NCBI RefSeq assembly: GCF_900112105.1
Contig: NZ_FOKV01000004.1
Span: 124,001 to 188,000, forward strand
Direction of reading: 5' to 3'
DNA length: 64,000 bases
Source: Zunongwangia mangrovi
GTDB taxonomy: Bacteria > Bacteroidota > Bacteroidia > Flavobacteriales > Flavobacteriaceae
Part shown: positions 63,622 through 64,000 of the stretch, piece after piece
Position numbering within the stretch: the first letter of the stretch is position 1
Layout of the letters: each line of letters opens with the position of its first letter
The notes under the pieces: model-generated
What the model was told of the DNA's origin: nothing
The model's database searches: none
The model's input: only the letters and a program-made list of their open reading frames with translations
Made by a program: the position numbers and the translations under genes

Positions 63622-64000
63622 TTATTGAAATACAGGCATTTGATTTGCATCACCGTAATCTTTGATCTCCTCAACATTTTTCAAGGTTGTCATATCTTCT
63701 TCAGAAATCTCAAAATCTACATCTGCGTTGTTGAGCATATGCTTTGATTTTGTGGTTTTTGGCAATGGCAACACGCCTAATTGCAGGCTGTAACGAATCG
63801 CTAACTGCGCAACGCTTACATTATACTTGTCTGCCATTTCTTTTACAGTCTCGTGATCCATCAATACACCGTGACCAAGCGGAGAATATCCTTCCGTTAA
63901 GATGTCGTTTTTCTGAGCAAACTCGATTAATTCGCTTGGCGTTTTACCAATATGAACCAAAATCTGGTTTACCGCTGGTTTTACGTGACCGTTGTTTAAA
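63622..64000 (-). CDS. Aldo/keto reductase, C-terminal part (truncated by window edge)
   Basis: The frame is open to the window edge, so the N-terminal half with the catalytic Tyr and Lys is missing. What is visible includes VKPAVNQI (the usual NQIEYHP region reads NQILVHI), ILTEGYSPLGHGVLM, VAQLAIRYSLQLGVLPLPKTTKSKHMLNN (the C-terminal NADPH-binding R/K-S/N segment) and ISEEDMTTLKNVEEI. The family reduces aldehydes and ketones with NADPH. It continues the same-strand accessory run of the window end. Confidence 0.87.
   Translation of the reverse strand, partial: LNNGHVKPAVNQILVHIGKTPSELIEFAQKNDILTEGYSPLGHGVLMDHETVKEMADKYNVSVAQLAIRYSLQLGVLPLPKTTKSKHMLNNADVDFEISEEDMTTLKNVEEIKDYGDANQMPVFQ

Overview
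The window looks like chromosomal DNA of a marine-type flavobacterium (Bacteroidota, Flavobacteriaceae). The support is low GC content, TAnnTTTG-type promoter boxes, many lipoproteins and Ala-Gln signal peptides, bacillithiol genes (bshB1, bshC), a GH3-family protein, fasciclin, YwqK and DUF349 proteins, and class-typical versions of SucC, YidC and PyrG. The genus is not certain from sequence alone. No phage, plasmid backbone, CRISPR array, rRNA operon or intact transposase was seen.

Layout. 0-5 kb: the tail of a DUF349 gene, mazG, then a 1.5-kb segment bounded by an 83-bp direct repeat of the 3' part of tRNA-His, the intact tRNA-His, bshB1 and a trans-sulfuration enzyme. 5-13 kb: pyruvate oxidase plus zinc alcohol dehydrogenase, a PH-domain protein, a frameshifted lipoprotein, a sigZ operon that starts with a 38-residue, 14-cysteine metallothionein-like peptide, a glucose dehydrogenase and a trehalase. 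13-22 kb: housekeeping (sucC, lysA, guaC) among small exported proteins, an AraJ-type exporter and NudK. 22-31 kb: a pentapeptide / class IV aminotransferase / sulfotransferase-like operon, small membrane and secreted proteins, a GH3 protein, and an AhpD-like / GAF-histidine-box / receiver operon. 31-47 kb: core genes pyrG, yidC, mnmA and guaA, with surface proteins (fasciclin, MORN, MG2-like, LysM plus periplasmic-binding fusion). 47-58 kb: SIMPL, a group II PLP decarboxylase, bshC, M14 and M16 exopeptidases and a GH2 glycosidase, with two heptanucleotide tandem repeats. 59-64 kb: a same-strand accessory cluster of stress and redox genes (two SDR-type proteins, a Bcr/CflA pump, a cupin, an acetyltransferase, an aldo/keto reductase) that reads as more GC-rich than its surroundings.

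How genes work together. bshB1 and bshC give two of the three dedicated bacillithiol steps, and the trans-sulfuration enzyme may serve sulfur amino acid supply. guaA, guaC, pyrG and mazG handle nucleotides. Trehalase and glucose dehydrogenase could act in series (trehalose to glucose to gluconolactone). The M14/M16 peptidases and the GH2 enzyme suit a heterotroph degrading polymers. Most gene blocks end in clear intrinsic terminators, many shared between convergent genes.

The most interesting observations are the Cys-rich peptide upstream of sigZ, the tRNA-His duplication bounding a segment with no integrase, the aminotransferase/sulfotransferase pair, the kinase-like protein without an ATPase domain coupled to a lone receiver, and the two heptamer arrays.
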